This document shows, piece after piece, positions 1 through 8,400 of a DNA stretch of 35,992 nucleotides; the first letter of the stretch is position 1; each line of letters starts with the position of its first letter. Source of the stretch: an uncultured bacterium (GTDB lineage: Bacteria; JAAXHH01); the NCBI GenBank assembly GCA_913051705.1, contig CAJXCW010000019.1, positions 1-35,992 of the forward strand, read 5' to 3'. The position numbers were made by a program, and so were the translations under genes. The notes under the pieces were generated by a model, which did not search any database, had not been told where the DNA came from, and worked only from the letters and a program-made list of their open reading frames with translations.

Positions 1-395
1 CGAATCAATGCCTGGACAGCTATAGGCACGTTTAACGTGTTGGTTAGCGCTATAGGCGTCTCTATATTACCGAGTTCTTCCACCTGGGTCGATCCGGCCA
101 GTTTACCGAATGCGTTTCCAAGATAGATTGCTGCGGGGATCTTTTCCTGAAATAGATTATCGCCATGGGGCAGAATCACCGTTACACCTGTCCGCACCGT
201 ATCACCCCGCCATAGCGTCTTGTGTCCAACTTTAACGCCTTCAACGTCCGTTATGGCATTCAACGGACCTGTTGGTAGAATGCCAACTTCAATGCCGATT
301 TCACGTGCTCGAGGTCTCGTATTCTCCTGTGCAATCACTGCCACTCCTCCCATGAAAAATATCATCGAGGCTACAAACATTAATTGTCGCATCAT
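1..395 (-). CDS. P1-family (DmpA/S58) aminopeptidase, N-terminal part, runs off the left edge
   Basis: The visible 131 residues begin with a hydrophobic signal peptide (MMRQLMFVASMIFF..., about 24 residues) and then match the N-terminus of the DmpA/BapA L-aminopeptidase/D-esterase family. Seen: REIGIEVGILPTGPLNAITD, then VEGVKVGH, LGNAFGKLAGSTQVEELG and ETPIALTNTLNV, all characteristic blocks of this family. Members are N-terminal nucleophile hydrolases that self-cleave before a Ser/Thr; that site would lie beyond the edge, so activity cannot be judged. The signal peptide indicates export. I chose ATG 395 because GGGAGTG lies 6 nt upstream of it; an in-frame ATG at 410 has no such site. It is 393 bp downstream of the hairpin-ended operon on the same strand, so it is probably a separate unit. 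Confidence 0.85.
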   Translation of the reverse strand, partial: MMRQLMFVASMIFFMGGVAVIAQENTRPRAREIGIEVGILPTGPLNAITDVEGVKVGHKTLWRGDTVRTGVTVILPHGDNLFQEKIPAAIYLGNAFGKLAGSTQVEELGNIETPIALTNTLNVPIAVQALI

Positions 396-727
396 ATCAT
401 TCACTCCCATATTTGATAACGTCAACAGACGTATGCCGCCTAACATATGAGTACATATCAATACTGATACGTAGCCTACCACACCACTTCAGTAATTTTC
501 CCTCTTAAAATATTGAAATAGTATGACTTACACTCGAATTTCTCTTCATATTGAAATCACAAATTATATCACCTGTCGTTTCATAAAGTGGGCTACATAT
601 CTATTTTGATATATAGCACGCCACTTAGACGGTATGGCTACGTGTCAGATGTAATAGGTCGTAAAATCAGCTATCGGTCGTAATCTGTATATTTACGCCC
701 ATAGGATGGGAAGGGTGGACGGACGGG
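396..727. other. Non-coding, AT-rich intergenic stretch
   Basis: No supportable gene on either strand. ACGTAGCC near 470 and GGCTACGT near 644 form a widely spaced inverted repeat; its role is unknown. I could not identify a convincing promoter for the P1 peptidase here. Confidence 0.5.
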
Positions 728-780
728 GTGGGAGGATGGAAGGATGGAAGGAAAAAACCGTGCCCCTTCCATCCTCCCAC
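728..780 (-). terminator. Long perfect hairpin at the end of the four-gene operon
   Basis: Arms 728-743 (GTGGGAGGATGGAAGG) and 765-780 (CCTTCCATCCTCCCAC) are perfect 16-bp complements with a 21-nt loop. It begins 9 nt after the stop codon of the TIM-barrel gene. There is no T run after the stem, so it may act as an mRNA-stabilising or transcription-attenuating stem rather than a classical intrinsic terminator. A direct repeat of GGATGGAA sits in arm and loop, allowing alternative pairing. Confidence 0.6.
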
Positions 781-788
781 CTACGCCT

Positions 789-2405
789 TTACATCTCCGA
801 ATACACATACGGTCCCAGATCATCATCCTGCCCCCGATGAAAATGTTTGCCCATCAGATATTTGATTTCCAACTCCACATCTCGGACATAGATTTGTGGT
901 GTGATTCCTTTGTCCCTGTGGCGTAAGGTGATCTGAAGATTATTCGCACCGGTTACCGGCCAATGCGGTTCGTCGAGCCGGAATATGAACCAGTACCCGG
1001 AACCGGTGCGGTAGCGCGGGGCCTTCATGCGATACATTTCGTTGATCACGCGTTTCAGCTGGTCCGGTATCGGTTGCCCGTTCAAAGTGAAGGTCAGTTG
1101 ATCTGCTTCGGTCGTATTCATAATCCGGATGCGTAACAGCACGTCATGTATTCGACCGACGGCGCCCCATCGCGGCAAATCGTCTGATATGGTAAAAGGA
1201 AGATTGACGGTTTCACCTTCTTCGAGGTTGGCAGGTAATGTCATGGATAACCCGGGTTCGGTCTTCGGTGCAGCATAGCGACCGGTCTGTGTGGGGATGT
1301 AGTAATATTTATCCCGGGTCGCCATCACTTCAGGATGTGGTAATTCCCGGAGTTTTTCGTAGAAGGTGGCGTCATACGGCCAATTCCCGAACCAGTGGGC
1401 CAGATACAATCCATCAACACCCTGCGCCCAGTAATTACAGGCCGCCGCCCGGATGATTTCAATAGGGGCCTCGTGGAGCCGGTCCGAGTCAACCAGACTC
1501 TGAACGGCTGCCAGAATACGGCAGGACTTATCTTTGGCGGCCTGCACCAGCGGACGAAAATTGAGCATCTGATGAACCAGTTCGGTGCCTGAAAATCCTT
1601 GGCCGATCAACACGTCGACAATCCCTTCGTTAATCCAGGTGGATACGTCGAGCCCAATGGACAGGGAACCCGTCACACTGACCGGTATGCGGATGGCTAA
1701 TTCTCTACCTGAACCACTGGTTTTAACCGCTTCATAGACCCTTCTGATCCATGCCGTCATGACCGCACAACCGGCCTCCACCTGATCCGGATGAAAGTAA
1801 TACGGGAAGTAATTCATCTGAAGCTCAAAGCCATCAACTTCATACTTATTCAAGGTTTCTTCAATCAGGGCAAATCGCTCATCCCGCACGGCCTCCTGCA
1901 TGAAGTCCAGGCAGGTATAGCCGGGAAACGATTCATCTACATCGTCATGCGCGCCGATCTCAAGGTGGGTGTTGCCAAATCTAAAATCGGAGCAACGCAC
2001 ATCCTCTTCCCTGGGACCGCGCCCCTGTTGCACCAGCAGGGTGGGGTAGACCAGCATGCCCTTTTCGTGGGCTCTGTCACAGATGAGTTTAAGCGGGTCA
2101 CGGCCCTGCTCAATCAAATGCTTCGCGTTTTGATGCGCCCGGCGAAATATAATATGGGGCCATTGGCCCATATTGTGGCCCCACAGTTCCCCTACCTGGG
2201 TATCGTGTAACACCGTTCTTCCATCGCCCAGGCAAAAGTTGATCGCTTGCACGGGTGTGCCGAGGAGTTCATCGACCCCGGCTTCGTACTCCTCTTTCTG
2301 AATGGGCGGCTCGTACATGTAAATGAGGGGATGACGACCGTCGTGGTAGAACATGAAGTTGGGTTTGGGCATGATGGAGCCTTTCGTCGTTGCGTCCATT
2401 CGCAT
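789..2405 (-). CDS. TIM-barrel glycoside-hydrolase-like protein (family-10-like hypothetical)
   Basis: A protein of 538 residues. The first ~370 residues resemble the (beta/alpha)8 hydrolase-like proteins annotated as glycosyl hydrolase-like 10: an N-terminal strand leading into FMFYHDGRHPLIYMYEPPI, a helix-strand repeat pattern (for example LIEETLNKYEVDGFELQMNY) and a barrel end near VDGLYLAHWFG. The last ~160 residues look like a beta-sandwich. No signal peptide, so cytoplasmic. Start: ATG 2405 overlaps the sialidase stop by one base (TAATG) and has AGAAGG 6 nt upstream, which suggests translational coupling. An in-frame TTG at 2426 lacks a ribosome site; a later ATG at 2372 is possible. 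Last gene of the operon. Substrate unknown; Glu/Asp pairs in the barrel could be catalytic but I cannot assign them. Confidence 0.7.
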   Translation of the reverse strand: MRMDATTKGSIMPKPNFMFYHDGRHPLIYMYEPPIQKEEYEAGVDELLGTPVQAINFCLGDGRTVLHDTQVGELWGHNMGQWPHIIFRRAHQNAKHLIEQGRDPLKLICDRAHEKGMLVYPTLLVQQGRGPREEDVRCSDFRFGNTHLEIGAHDDVDESFPGYTCLDFMQEAVRDERFALIEETLNKYEVDGFELQMNYFPYYFHPDQVEAGCAVMTAWIRRVYEAVKTSGSGRELAIRIPVSVTGSLSIGLDVSTWINEGIVDVLIGQGFSGTELVHQMLNFRPLVQAAKDKSCRILAAVQSLVDSDRLHEAPIEIIRAAACNYWAQGVDGLYLAHWFGNWPYDATFYEKLRELPHPEVMATRDKYYYIPTQTGRYAAPKTEPGLSMTLPANLEEGETVNLPFTISDDLPRWGAVGRIHDVLLRIRIMNTTEADQLTFTLNGQPIPDQLKRVINEMYRMKAPRYRTGSGYWFIFRLDEPHWPVTGANNLQITLRHRDKGITPQIYVRDVELEIKYLMGKHFHRGQDDDLGPYVYSEM

Positions 2406-3457
2406 TACCGTCCTTCTTTGATCCAATCTATATCAAACCGGGTTAGCATCAGATGTTCATTGCGCTTTTTCTTGCCGTATTCGTAGAGACAGCCGATGGT
2501 GTGGTCCGGGAGAACAACGAGGCTGGAATATTCAGAAAAACCGGGGTGTAATGTACGCGAAAAAGCCCAGGTCCGACCACCGTCTGTGGAGTGGCGGATC
2601 GTCATATTGGTTCGGGAATCGCGGCTGGCCGGATTTGAAAACAACAGGTGGTTTTTTGCGCCTGGAATGCTGATCAGGCTGGCCTGGCAGATCGGTTCGA
2701 TCAGCACGTCGTCATGCCACTGTTCCGACCAGGTGAGGCCGCCATCTGTACTCATGGCGATCTGGCGGGTTCGTTTTTCAGGGGCGTAGTTGCGCATATT
2801 GAGCAGGACGTCGCCGTTTTCAAGTTCCGCAATGCAACACTCATTTACGAAATCTTTTAACGTCGAACCGCCCAATTGCCATGATTGTCCATGATCATCA
2901 CTGTAGATGACATGGGAATAATAGCGGTTTGTATCGGCTTCGATATGATCGCATGGGATGAGCAGACGGCCACTTGCAAGCTGTATGCCGTTGCCCGGTC
3001 CGGTCGCAAACCAGGTCCAGTCCGGGCGTTTGGTCGTAGACGTTATTTCATAAGGGGTCGACCAAGAGCGTCCGTCATCCTTGCTGACCACTACCCAGAC
3101 CGTGCGGGCGCCCTCACTGGTTTGATCGATAATCTGCGCCTCCCTGTCGGTCCCTAAATTATGGGTCATCAACAGCCAGATATCCCCGGTTTCACGATCT
3201 ACAACGGCACAGGGATTCCCACAGGTATTTTCCCCGTCGTCCCATACCATCTCATGGTTCGACCACGACCGCCCGCCATCGGTACTACGTTTGACCAGCA
3301 TATCGATGTCGCCGGTGTCGCTGCTGCTGTTTCTACGCCCTTCACAGAAAGCGAGCACCGTGCCTGCAGGAGTAACAATTAACGCGGGGATACGATAGGT
3401 ATGGTAGTCTTCATTCCCGCTGGTCCAGAGGACGGATTGTTTACAGAAGGCGGTCAT
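2405..3457 (-). CDS. GH33-type exo-sialidase / BNR-repeat glycosidase
   Basis: 350 residues, the size of a minimal six-bladed sialidase. Seen: the YRIP motif (Arg22 of the arginine triad), AFCEGRRNSSSDTGDID carrying the conserved Glu-Gly-Arg and the Asp near 47-50 expected as acid/base, five Asp-box repeats (STDGGRSW, SKDDGRSW, SDDHGQSW, STDGGLTW, STDGGRTW), and near the C-terminus EYSSL followed by LYEYG, matching the Tyr/Glu nucleophile region. The family releases terminal sialic acids or related sugars; some members act on other nonulosonates or are trans-sialidases. No signal peptide is visible, so it should act on imported glycans. ATG 3457 has AAGGA 5 nt upstream. It lies 15 nt after the DUF6785 gene and overlaps the next gene, so it is within the operon. 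Confidence 0.88.
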   Translation of the reverse strand: MTAFCKQSVLWTSGNEDYHTYRIPALIVTPAGTVLAFCEGRRNSSSDTGDIDMLVKRSTDGGRSWSNHEMVWDDGENTCGNPCAVVDRETGDIWLLMTHNLGTDREAQIIDQTSEGARTVWVVVSKDDGRSWSTPYEITSTTKRPDWTWFATGPGNGIQLASGRLLIPCDHIEADTNRYYSHVIYSDDHGQSWQLGGSTLKDFVNECCIAELENGDVLLNMRNYAPEKRTRQIAMSTDGGLTWSEQWHDDVLIEPICQASLISIPGAKNHLLFSNPASRDSRTNMTIRHSTDGGRTWAFSRTLHPGFSEYSSLVVLPDHTIGCLYEYGKKKRNEHLMLTRFDIDWIKEGR

Positions 3458-3472
3458 AGGGTTCCTTTTTTA

Positions 3473-5428
3473 TCAATTAAAGATCACATGCCCTGTAATC
3501 CCCGTCAACCCGTCGATGATAACCCAGAGGCCGGCGCTGACGAATTCGCCGAGGATAAGGCCCAGGAAGAACGGCAGCATGGCCCGGTAGATGTTGACGC
3601 CCCCGTATTTCAGAATCAACCCTTTGAGCATCCAGGCCATGAAGATGGAAAACCAGCCAGCGGCCAGCGGGGCGGACGCCCCGACGGGAAATCCGATGAA
3701 ATGAAGCGGCCACCAGATAAAAGTCTGTCGCATGATCATCAGCAGCCACATGATGCCACCGCCCATACCAAAGAAAAACCATCGGCCTGTCGGATCAGAG
3801 GTGGCGTTAATCGTGGCGGCATAATAGTTAAATCGATTCTGCTGAAGTTCACCGAAGAAATGCCAGTTGAGGTTGATGCCCCCGTATTCGTAAGCCAGAT
3901 ACATCACCGCATAGATGGACCCCGCCAGACTACCTATCACGGCCAGGCCCATCGCCACAGTCAACCGGAGCTGATTTTTGATCCGTGCCGAGTCGGCCAG
4001 CTTCAGGCTGTTGGCCATAGACGGCATAATGAGCGTCCTGGTGTGCGTCATCCAGAATTTGGTGAGGCCGATGCTGACCAGGTTACGGGGCCCGAGGAAA
4101 GGCCCTGTGAATCCGTGGATCATAAAATCCTGGGGGTTGAGTGTTTCGGCGAAAATGACGCCACCTTCAGCGACAATACGGGCAAACCCGATATATATGA
4201 TTAGAACCAGCCCCAGCAGGAATATGGCCAGCCACCAGGCCATGCCGATCATCATCAGCCAGCCGAGAAGAAAAAGGAGTCCCAGGCCGCCACCGATGAC
4301 AGCCAGTCGATAGGACAGACATTCATTGGAATCGTCTACAGATGGATCCCCGGTGAACGCTTTGCGGACGACGTCTTTAAGGTGACCGCGCGCCATCCAG
4401 AGGCCGAAGAGGACCAGCACGAACAGGGCGCCGAACATCTGATGTGTGCCCGGCAGGGTGGTATTTCCTGCCACATCGATACCGAACATCGCGTTGATCA
4501 AATTCTGGATTCTACTGATCAGGAAAAACAACCAGAGGCTGAAGGAGACTTCCAGACTGAGCAGATAGCCGAAGCCTAAAAGCGGAAACGACAAGTTGAT
4601 CGGCAGAACCAGTTGATTATTAAACAAGCCGATGGATTCGGTGAAATCGATCGTGGGGAAGAAGTAAATATAATTATGGATACTATTCCAACTGTTGATC
4701 ATGAAGGGAATAAGAAATCCGGTCCACATCACTTTGTTACGAAAAAACGCAGCCACGGGCGAGGTATGGGCTTCTTCTCCCAGGGCTATCATTTCCGTAG
4801 GCAGTTTGACCAGAGGAAAGACCAGCCGTTCTCGTTCGATCCATTGCTTCCTCAGAATAACGGTAATACAGAAGATGACAAAATACAGCACGAGCACGAA
4901 GCTGAGCCAGGCCGCGAGCGGGGTCACCCAATCGCCCCAGGGAATACTCCCGCCCTGCGGCAACCCTTCGAAGAAGGCCCGGATCGTATCCGGGTTTTGT
5001 GGCATCAGCCAGGATTCGAGGTTGGGTACAATCGTCTCGAACCATTTGTTTTCCGGCGTGGCGTAGTACATCGATGCCATGGCTGGTAAAAGAACCTCCG
5101 TCAGACCATAAGAAGGAATGGCTGAAGCAATGAGCGACATGATATACACCACGGCCAGCTCGCCCGGCGAGAGGGCATATCTGGGGTTTGCCACTCTGAG
5201 CAGGGTATTGATGATGCCGACGATAATTGCAAATAGAAACACCACGCCGATAGGTGTAAAATTACTCCCCAGGTAGGATCCTTTAATAATCATATTCGCG
5301 TACGGGTCGGCGACCCCGAGAATCAGTGAACAGCCCAGACCGACCAGGACAGCCCGTGGGGTGACCATCTCGTGCGGGAAGGAATGATGGAGGTTTTCGT
5401 GTTGTTTCTTCGGTTCTGCGACCGACAT
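3473..5428 (-). CDS. DUF6785/DUF6784-type polytopic membrane protein, probable transporter
   Basis: 651 residues with roughly 14 hydrophobic segments; the first begins near residue 27 and the last ends near the C-terminus. Seen: a charged cytoplasmic N-terminus, conserved-looking loops ERERLVFPLVKLPTEMI (about residue 195) and RIVAEGGVIFAETLNPQDFM (about 425), and an amphipathic middle. From family knowledge, this is the architecture of DUF6785/DUF6784 proteins found in Poribacteria, Planctomycetes and Armatimonadetes, distantly reminiscent of OPT oligopeptide transporters. Transport of a peptide or glycoconjugate is my inference. ATG 5428 has AAAGGA 6 nt upstream; 27 nt separate it from the M28/FtsX gene and 15 nt from the sialidase, indicating co-transcription. 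Confidence 0.75.
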   Translation of the reverse strand: MSVAEPKKQHENLHHSFPHEMVTPRAVLVGLGCSLILGVADPYANMIIKGSYLGSNFTPIGVVFLFAIIVGIINTLLRVANPRYALSPGELAVVYIMSLIASAIPSYGLTEVLLPAMASMYYATPENKWFETIVPNLESWLMPQNPDTIRAFFEGLPQGGSIPWGDWVTPLAAWLSFVLVLYFVIFCITVILRKQWIERERLVFPLVKLPTEMIALGEEAHTSPVAAFFRNKVMWTGFLIPFMINSWNSIHNYIYFFPTIDFTESIGLFNNQLVLPINLSFPLLGFGYLLSLEVSFSLWLFFLISRIQNLINAMFGIDVAGNTTLPGTHQMFGALFVLVLFGLWMARGHLKDVVRKAFTGDPSVDDSNECLSYRLAVIGGGLGLLFLLGWLMMIGMAWWLAIFLLGLVLIIYIGFARIVAEGGVIFAETLNPQDFMIHGFTGPFLGPRNLVSIGLTKFWMTHTRTLIMPSMANSLKLADSARIKNQLRLTVAMGLAVIGSLAGSIYAVMYLAYEYGGINLNWHFFGELQQNRFNYYAATINATSDPTGRWFFFGMGGGIMWLLMIMRQTFIWWPLHFIGFPVGASAPLAAGWFSIFMAWMLKGLILKYGGVNIYRAMLPFFLGLILGEFVSAGLWVIIDGLTGITGHVIFN

Positions 5429-5455
5429 GGGTAGTCCTTTCGGGAAAAAACGAAT

Positions 5456-8400
5456 CTACGTCTGGTGCTGGGCTGTTGTGGTCTCATCTGTCAACAAGGG
5501 TTTATCCCCCAGCATCGCTTCTCCCTGGCTCTTAAACAATTGTTTCGCTTCCTCATCGATGGTGCGCCATATGAGAAACTGTTTACGCACGGTGTTCAGG
5601 AATCTGCGGTTGACGCGTTGCCATGAATCGACATCCCCGTTCAACCGGGTAATCTCGAGTTCGATTTGATAGGTATTGTATTCACCCAGCGGGCGGGTGG
5701 TGATGTCGATCTCTTCACTGACGCCCATATCATACGGGGCCAGCCAGGCGCGTAGATGAATGCGGTATCCCATCCCGCCTTCTATCTCAAAACAGGTCAG
5801 GCGGACCTGATCGGCATGAAACAGACCAATCGAATCTTCACCATGGGACTCGAAATAGTCATGCAGATAGGTACTCAGGCCCAACACCTCAACACCGGAC
5901 ACGGTAAACGGGAAATCGAAACGCCATACATCCCCTTCGGGATCGGGGAATTTCCATTGGCGTTCCACGTCCGGCACTGCCATCTGACTGGCTTTATGGG
6001 CGGGATACAGCGTCGACAACAGCACGACGCCCATGACCAGGATAGTAGACATCACGGCAGAGGTGGAAGAATAATTGAGCGTCAGCCCTTCCATCAGTCC
6101 CGTGGAGGTCATCAACTGCCCGAAAGATTGCCCGATCAGATAGCCGGCCATGCCGCCGATAATGGCATAGACGCAGGATTCCGCCATGAATAAGGCGCCG
6201 ATATGAGTCGGGGCCAGGCCGAGCGAACTGAAAATACTGATTTCGCGAAATCGTTCATAGACCGCGCCCATCATGGTGTTTAGAACAATTAACGCCGCCA
6301 CCAGAATGGGGATAAACAGGTTACTCATACCGGTCAGCGCGGTCAATGCAAGGGCGCTGTATACCCTGGCTTTGCCTTCAGCGCCGACAAAAACGGTCAG
6401 GCCGACACGGGGCATGAATTCATCGAGAGAGGCCATCATATCATCCACGGAAGGGAATTTGATGGCCACGGACATGATGTTGCCGTTATTCATGTTGCGG
6501 ACATCGTTATAGGGTATAAAGATGACATCTTTCGGGACCATATGTTTGAACGAAAGGATATCTGCATCTTCATCCGTTTGTCGGGTAGTTGTGCGTATGG
6601 CGCCACGGAGTTCGGCGCTTTCAGACTTATAATCGACCGGAGTGAGGTGGCCGTCGTCCAGATCACGCCATTGGTATAATTTCTCCCCATCAATGATGCC
6701 CTTCACAAGGATAGGCCGGCCGTAGAGCATAATCTGTGCATTCCCCACTTCATCCTGCCCTATATCAAGCAGCCTGGCCAGATCGTTTGGAAGAATACAC
6801 ACGTTGCGCTCTCCCGGCTCAAACCAGGTGCCCGCTATGAGTAGGGTATCAATGCCGGATATGAGGGGCTCGTCGGGAGAAAAGCCCATAATAGCCTTTG
6901 CATAGGTCTGAAATGACTTGGCTTTAAGCTTTTCCTTGGCGCGGGAGATAGCCACGATGTCGTTGGACTGCAACGCATCGGTAATCGATTTAAACTCCGC
7001 GATCGTCGCTGAGTCGGGTACGGCGTCCTCACCACGTTCCAGTTTAATGAAAATGTTACTCCATTCTCCGGCCGGTTGATTCGCATACCAGGCGCGGGGG
7101 ATCACCGTCGCCCGGTCGTTGAACTCACTTTCAATATATCGTAATGCGGAATGTTCCAGCGGCCACCACGCATTATTGCGGATCATCATCCCCTCATACA
7201 TAGGGGCATTCGACCGGTCGATTTTATAGAACTGCAGATAGGTTTGTACGGAGGTGAACGAAATCACCGTGAACATGAGCAGAATGATCGTCGTGCAGGT
7301 CAGCCCCACACGGAGCGGTCTGTTCCGCATGTTGGAAACGCCCAGAGAAAACGCGGCAGCCAGAACACTCACCCGGCTTACATCCGTCTGGTAAATCGTC
7401 GCCCGTTCTTTGCGAACACGATTCATTTCCAGGCCGAACCGGGAAGCAAGAATCCAGGTCACGAGGGCGGCCAGCGTAAAGGTGATAAAAGATAATAATA
7501 TGATATAGGGCGTGGAAGCCAGTTCGAAGGCCGGATGAATGGCAACCAGAATGGCAAAGGAGATCAGGAAGATAGCGGTGACAGCAAGGATACGATGATT
7601 AACTTTGACGAAGCCAAAGAGAAGTCGTTCGACAAAATAAGAAAACGGCAGAATGATAAACAGGTAAAAGATGACGCCCTGCATGAGATCGTTCGCCGTG
7701 GCCGTCGCATCAGGATAGGCGCGTGATTCATAGCCCCAGGCCGCCCGGGCATACTGGATAAAATGTTCCCAGTCCAATGCGGCTCTGGCTTCTTCCGCCT
7801 GACCGAGTAATACTTCCGCTCTGGCGTGCATCTCTTCCATACGGGCGTTTTGGATGCCGGCGTCGTGCAGTTGACCTAAACGGTAATCATTGAGAGTCCA
7901 CATGTCGCGAGCCACTTTATACGGTAACTCGGACAAAATGCCTGCGCCGGATACGGGGTATCCGGTGCCCATCGGATTTTCCGGCGTCGCATTCAACAGC
8001 ACCAGACGGTTACCGAGGACGCTGGTTCCCATGAGCAGTTTAAACCGTTCTCCAGGTTCCATAAATACCGGTCCGCAGGCTTCTACATAGGACATCCAGT
8101 TGAACCAGCCGTGGTCGAGCAGCGCATGACCGAATTTATAAGGCTGCGTATCGGTGGTGCTGAGTACCGTCGCCTCTTTCATACGCGTCAGATATCGCGG
8201 GTCCACCAGGTCGAACAGATCTACGGCCTCACAGCGGAACAGCACAATCTTTTTCTCTTTCTCCACCCAGTCCTGAGTCGTAATGATCGGATACATCCCA
8301 TCGCCGAACGTACCCCGATCCGGCGCATAGATTATTTCGCCGTTGTCTTCGTCAAGGACATAGGCTTCTGTCGGCGTTCGCCTGGGGATCTGCAACTGAT

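Noticed and set aside
3401-4204. Open plus-strand frame of 267 codons overlapping the sialidase and DUF6785 genes
   Set aside because: It is antisense to two well-supported genes, rich in Pro/Gly/His and has no family resemblance; it arises from the complementary codons.
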